Assembly: GCA_021151665.1 (NCBI GenBank)
Contig: JAGKWW010000009.1
Coordinates: 1 to 64,000 of the forward strand
Source: Flavobacteriaceae bacterium
Lineage (GTDB): Bacteria > Bacteroidota > Bacteroidia > Flavobacteriales > Flavobacteriaceae
DNA: 64,000 bases
Direction: 5' to 3'
The translations under genes were made by a program, and so were the position numbers. Shown here piece after piece: positions 60,963-64,000 of the stretch; within the stretch, counting starts at the first letter, position 1; every line of letters begins with the position of its first letter. The notes beneath the pieces were generated by a model, which saw nothing but the letters and a program-made list of their open reading frames with translations, had not been told where the DNA came from and searched no databases.

Positions 60963-63221
60963 ATGAAGATAAGAAATATTGTAAACCGCGATATTGTAAA
61001 CCTTACCAACTGCGAACAGGAACCCATTCATATCCCAGGGAGCATACAGCCCCATGGCTTTTTGTTAGGCCTCAACGCCAACGCGATGTATATTGACTAC
61101 TGCAGCGAAAACATCTATGATTTTACCGGGCTGCAGGCTGGCGAAATACTCGGAAAAAATTTCGGCGATGTGTTTGGCAACGTTAACCTGGAACAGACAA
61201 AGTCCTATATCAGCAACGATCTTTCGCTTACCACTACCTTGCTTTACCTTTCTTTTTCCGGTAAGGTATTTGTCTGCAACCTGCATAAAAGCGGAGATAC
61301 ATATATTATAGAAGCAGAACCCGAGGTGGAGTATGATAAAAACGCCGCACAGGTTTATGACCAGACATCAAGGTTTCTTTCTTACATGCACGACACGCAT
61401 ACCCTGAAGGAGCTTTGTGATCTTGTGGCCCAGGGTACAAGGGAAATTACCGGCTATGACCGTGTTATGATATACCGGTTTGATAAAGATTATAATGGCG
61501 AAGTATTTGCCGAAAGCCGCCGTGACGACCTAGAGCCTTTTCTGGGGCTCCACTATCCGCATACCGATATCCCGCCTCAGGCGAGAGAATTGTATATGCA
61601 AAATCTTTTGCGGCTTATAGCAGATATAAATTATTCACCCGTTCCCATTTATACGCTTGACGATGTGCCGGGCAAAAATCTCGACATGAGCTTGTCTGTA
61701 TTAAGATCTACATCGCCCATCCATGTGCAGTACCTTCAAAATATGGGGGTAGGCGCCACACTCACCATTTCGCTTATCCACCAGAAAAAGCTTTGGGGGC
61801 TTATTGCCTGCCACCACTATTCTCCTAAAAACCTGTCGCCGGGAATGAGGCTTGCCGCCAAATTGCAGGGCCATTTTATCACCTCTCAGATAGATTTACG
61901 CCTTTCTCATGAAGAATATGAGTTGGGCAAAAAAACGGCCGCCGCCCTGGAGCGCATCAATAGTTATAACCTTGCCTCTGCAAAAAGCTCGTTTGAAGAC
62001 CTGATAGGCCAGCCCGACCTCCTTAGGTTGTGCAATGCCTCGGGAGCCTCGTTGCTGTTCAACGGAAAAGTGTATTCCGCCGGGATTACCCCAAACGATA
62101 ACGATGTAATGAACATGGCCGGTTGGCTTGCCGCCTATACCAATAACGGTAAGTTGCATACAGATAAGCTTGTAAGCCTGATGCCCGAGATGAAATATCT
62201 TTGTGAAGACGTTTCAGGAATAATATACCATTCGCTGGATATAGACTCCATAAACTGCATTATGTGGTTCAGGCCCGAAACTAAATCAGAAGTACATTGG
62301 GGCGGAGATCCGCAAAAATCTATTATAAAAGATGCAAACGGGCTCCATCCCCGCAAATCGTTCGCGCTCTGGAAGGAAATCGTAGATTGCGTAAGTAAAC
62401 CGTGGAGCGCTTCAGAACTCGAAGCCGCATCGTCTTACTCTTTTTCGTTACAGCGACAAATCAATTTGCTTATAATAACCCGGGAAGAAGAAAAATACCG
62501 CCGCCTTAGTGAGTTGCTCAAAGAAACAAACTCAGAACTTGAAAATATCAACTGGATCAGTACACACGACCTGCAGGAACCCCTCCGAAAAATACAATTG
62601 ATATCCAGCAGGATACTGGATAAAGACAAGGAAATGTCTGAAGGCGTACAGGATTCTATTAAGCGGATGAATGCCTCTGCCAACAGAATGCAGACACTCC
62701 TGGTAGACATCCTGAAATACACGAAGCTTAAGCATACCAATGATGCTTTTGAGGAAGTAAACCTCAATGCGGTACTGGAAGATGTTAGGACCGATCTTGC
62801 CGAAGCCATCAATGAAAAATCCGCGGTACTTGAAATAGCCAGGCTTCCTGAGATTTCAGGTATATCGTTTTTACTGAAGCAGCTCTTCTCTAACCTTATT
62901 GCCAACTCAATAAAGTACTCTAAGCCGGGTACTTCTCCGGTAATAAAAATTACTGCGGCAACCGCGCCAATGCAGTATGAAAGCAACCTGCCAGACCTTT
63001 ATAAGGTGATTTTTGTTTCCGACAACGGTATTGGCTTTTCGCCCGAATATTCTGAAAGTATCTTCAATATTTTTGCCCGTCTGCACAACCAGTCAGAGTA
63101 CAAAGGCTCTGGGGTGGGCCTGGCCCTTTGTAAGAAGATCATGCAAAACCACAGGGGTTATATTAAAGCATCAGGCAAGCCGGGCGAAGGTACTGTCATG
63201 ACACTTTATTTTCCGGCATAG
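60963..63221 (+). CDS. bphP: Bacteriophytochrome sensor kinase
   Basis: A 752-residue photoreceptor kinase. N-terminal Cys17 (LTNCEQEPIHIPGSIQPHG) is the bilin attachment site of bacteriophytochromes. PAS is followed by GAF (YDRVMIYRFDKDYNGEVFAESRR; LHYPHTDIPPQAREL, with PHTDIP where many have PASDIP; SPIHVQYLQNMGVGATLTIS) and a PHY domain whose tongue has HPRKSFALW near residue 465. The HisKA phosphoacceptor is His535 (STHDLQEPLR); the HATPase has NLIANSIKYS, DNGIG and GSGVGLAL. With biliverdin from the preceding heme oxygenase it can switch between red and far-red absorbing states and phosphorylate the upstream receivers. Confidence 0.96.
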   Translation: MKIRNIVNRDIVNLTNCEQEPIHIPGSIQPHGFLLGLNANAMYIDYCSENIYDFTGLQAGEILGKNFGDVFGNVNLEQTKSYISNDLSLTTTLLYLSFSGKVFVCNLHKSGDTYIIEAEPEVEYDKNAAQVYDQTSRFLSYMHDTHTLKELCDLVAQGTREITGYDRVMIYRFDKDYNGEVFAESRRDDLEPFLGLHYPHTDIPPQARELYMQNLLRLIADINYSPVPIYTLDDVPGKNLDMSLSVLRSTSPIHVQYLQNMGVGATLTISLIHQKKLWGLIACHHYSPKNLSPGMRLAAKLQGHFITSQIDLRLSHEEYELGKKTAAALERINSYNLASAKSSFEDLIGQPDLLRLCNASGASLLFNGKVYSAGITPNDNDVMNMAGWLAAYTNNGKLHTDKLVSLMPEMKYLCEDVSGIIYHSLDIDSINCIMWFRPETKSEVHWGGDPQKSIIKDANGLHPRKSFALWKEIVDCVSKPWSASELEAASSYSFSLQRQINLLIITREEEKYRRLSELLKETNSELENINWISTHDLQEPLRKIQLISSRILDKDKEMSEGVQDSIKRMNASANRMQTLLVDILKYTKLKHTNDAFEEVNLNAVLEDVRTDLAEAINEKSAVLEIARLPEISGISFLLKQLFSNLIANSIKYSKPGTSPVIKITAATAPMQYESNLPDLYKVIFVSDNGIGFSPEYSESIFNIFARLHNQSEYKGSGVGLALCKKIMQNHRGYIKASGKPGEGTVMTLYFPA

Positions 63222-63319
63222 TAAAAAGCTTGCACTTCACAATCCTGCATAATTTGGTGGGGGGCCGTTGCCTGCCGCTAAAAATCATTACATTTGGCCT
63301 TTGTGTAAACAAGATCTCT

Positions 63320-64000
63320 ATGAGAAACCTTATGCTGGCGGCTGCGCTGCTATTATCTGCTTTACTTACCGCACAGGTAAAAAGCCCTGCACAGGTAATT
63401 CCCGGATACGGAAAACAGGTAAGCTTTTATCACGACCTGGAAAAATATTTTGAGCAGCTTTCACAGAACTCTCCAAACATTGTACATCAAAAATATGGGC
63501 AGACCTACCAGGGCCGCAGCCTCAACGCCTATATCATATCCGATCCCGAAAATATAAAGAACATCGAGAATATACGGCTTGGCCACCTTGCCAAAGCGGG
63601 TTTGCAAAAAGGGAGCAGTACCGGCCGTGATATAGCAGTAGTCTGGCTAAGCTTCAACGTACACGGAAATGAGCCGGGTGCGGCAGAAAGTGCCATGACG
63701 GTGGCTTATGAACTTGTGCGTCCGGATAATCCAGCGGCCAGAGAATGGCTTAAAGATGTGGTGGTAATACTGGACCCGTGCCTGAACCCTGACGGTTATT
63801 CGCGTTACGGTAACTGGCTGCGCGATATATCGGGGCGGGATATACATCCAGGGACATCAGACCGCGAGCATATGGAGCCATGGCCGGGTGGACGGCAAAA
63901 CCACTACGCCTATGACCTTAATCGTGACTGGGCATGGCAGACACAGGCCGAATCACGGCAGCGTATGGACCTTTACAACCAGTGGATGCCTATGGTTCAC
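63320..64000 (+). CDS. M14-family zinc carboxypeptidase, N-terminal part
   Basis: At least 227 residues, open to the window end. The start ATG at 63320 opens a signal peptide (MRNLMLAAALLLSALLTAQ). The M14 domain has the zinc ligand pair in FNVHGNEPGAAES (His..Glu), LDPCLNPDGYSRY with the Arg/Asn substrate region, and DLNRDWAWQTQAES. It is a secreted carboxypeptidase-type enzyme; the C-terminal catalytic Glu is outside the window. Its own promoter must lie in the 98 bp after bphP. Confidence 0.92.
   Translation, partial: MRNLMLAAALLLSALLTAQVKSPAQVIPGYGKQVSFYHDLEKYFEQLSQNSPNIVHQKYGQTYQGRSLNAYIISDPENIKNIENIRLGHLAKAGLQKGSSTGRDIAVVWLSFNVHGNEPGAAESAMTVAYELVRPDNPAAREWLKDVVVILDPCLNPDGYSRYGNWLRDISGRDIHPGTSDREHMEPWPGGRQNHYAYDLNRDWAWQTQAESRQRMDLYNQWMPMVH

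Noticed and set aside
1..64000. CRISPR arrays, tRNA, rRNA, prophage or transposase genes
   Set aside because: I read both strands and found no spaced direct-repeat array, no cloverleaf-like sequence with conserved arms, and no integrase or transposase motifs.

Overview
The window looks like a chromosome segment of a free-living Bacteroidota, most likely a Flavobacterium-like member of the Flavobacteriaceae. The signs are a SusC/SusD pair under a one-protein hybrid two-component regulator, two proteins with type IX secretion sorting tails, a monothiol bacilliredoxin of the YtxJ type, promoters of the TTTG-N19/20-TAnnTTTG kind, and mostly A-rich leaders without Shine-Dalgarno sequences. I see no rRNA, tRNA, CRISPR array, phage or insertion sequence.

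Layout. 0-1.7 kb: an HxlR regulator divergent from a short-chain dehydrogenase broken by a one-base frameshift, then an NTF2/SnoaL-like protein. 1.7-10.7 kb: a stress-type group with NhaA antiporter, fused trehalose-phosphate synthase/phosphatase, a GH15 enzyme, a zinc alcohol dehydrogenase, an FAD-Rieske oxidoreductase and a DUF6766 membrane protein, followed by about 600 bp without a convincing gene. 11.3-15 kb: a carboxypeptidase-like-domain protein, a DUF2236/MpaB oxygenase-like protein and small membrane and regulatory genes. 15.2-29.9 kb: a polysaccharide utilization locus (HTCS, SusC, SusD, GH130 phosphorylase, MFS importer, a secreted helical-barrel protein I cannot place, and a secreted GH13 enzyme), closed by a perfect terminator. 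A paired GTGTACAC repeat lies in front of susC. 30-36.8 kb: a TPR-LuxR regulator, a DUF4397 type IX cargo, a MscS channel and a second type IX cargo.

37.3-43.7 kb is the most unusual part: a stand-alone receiver, an HNOBA-PAS-PAS histidine kinase, a FIST-domain protein, a second kinase, an HPt protein and two tandem LytTR response regulators, tightly packed from the first kinase to the first LytTR gene. I read it as a multistep phosphorelay in which a FIST protein (the family that includes the NO sensor NosP) replaces H-NOX as the likely input.

43.7-58.5 kb is mixed: a large secreted glycogen-debranching-like enzyme, an ECF sigma trio, a Crp/Fnr regulator, glyA, fumarylacetoacetase, a lipoprotein, bacilliredoxin, clpB, small membrane proteins, an SRPBCC protein, an aspartyl-protease-like protein and an aldose-1-epimerase-like protein. 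58.7-63.2 kb is a red-light sensing group: AraC regulator, two receiver-only response regulators, heme oxygenase (makes biliverdin) and bacteriophytochrome. The window ends inside a zinc carboxypeptidase of family M14.
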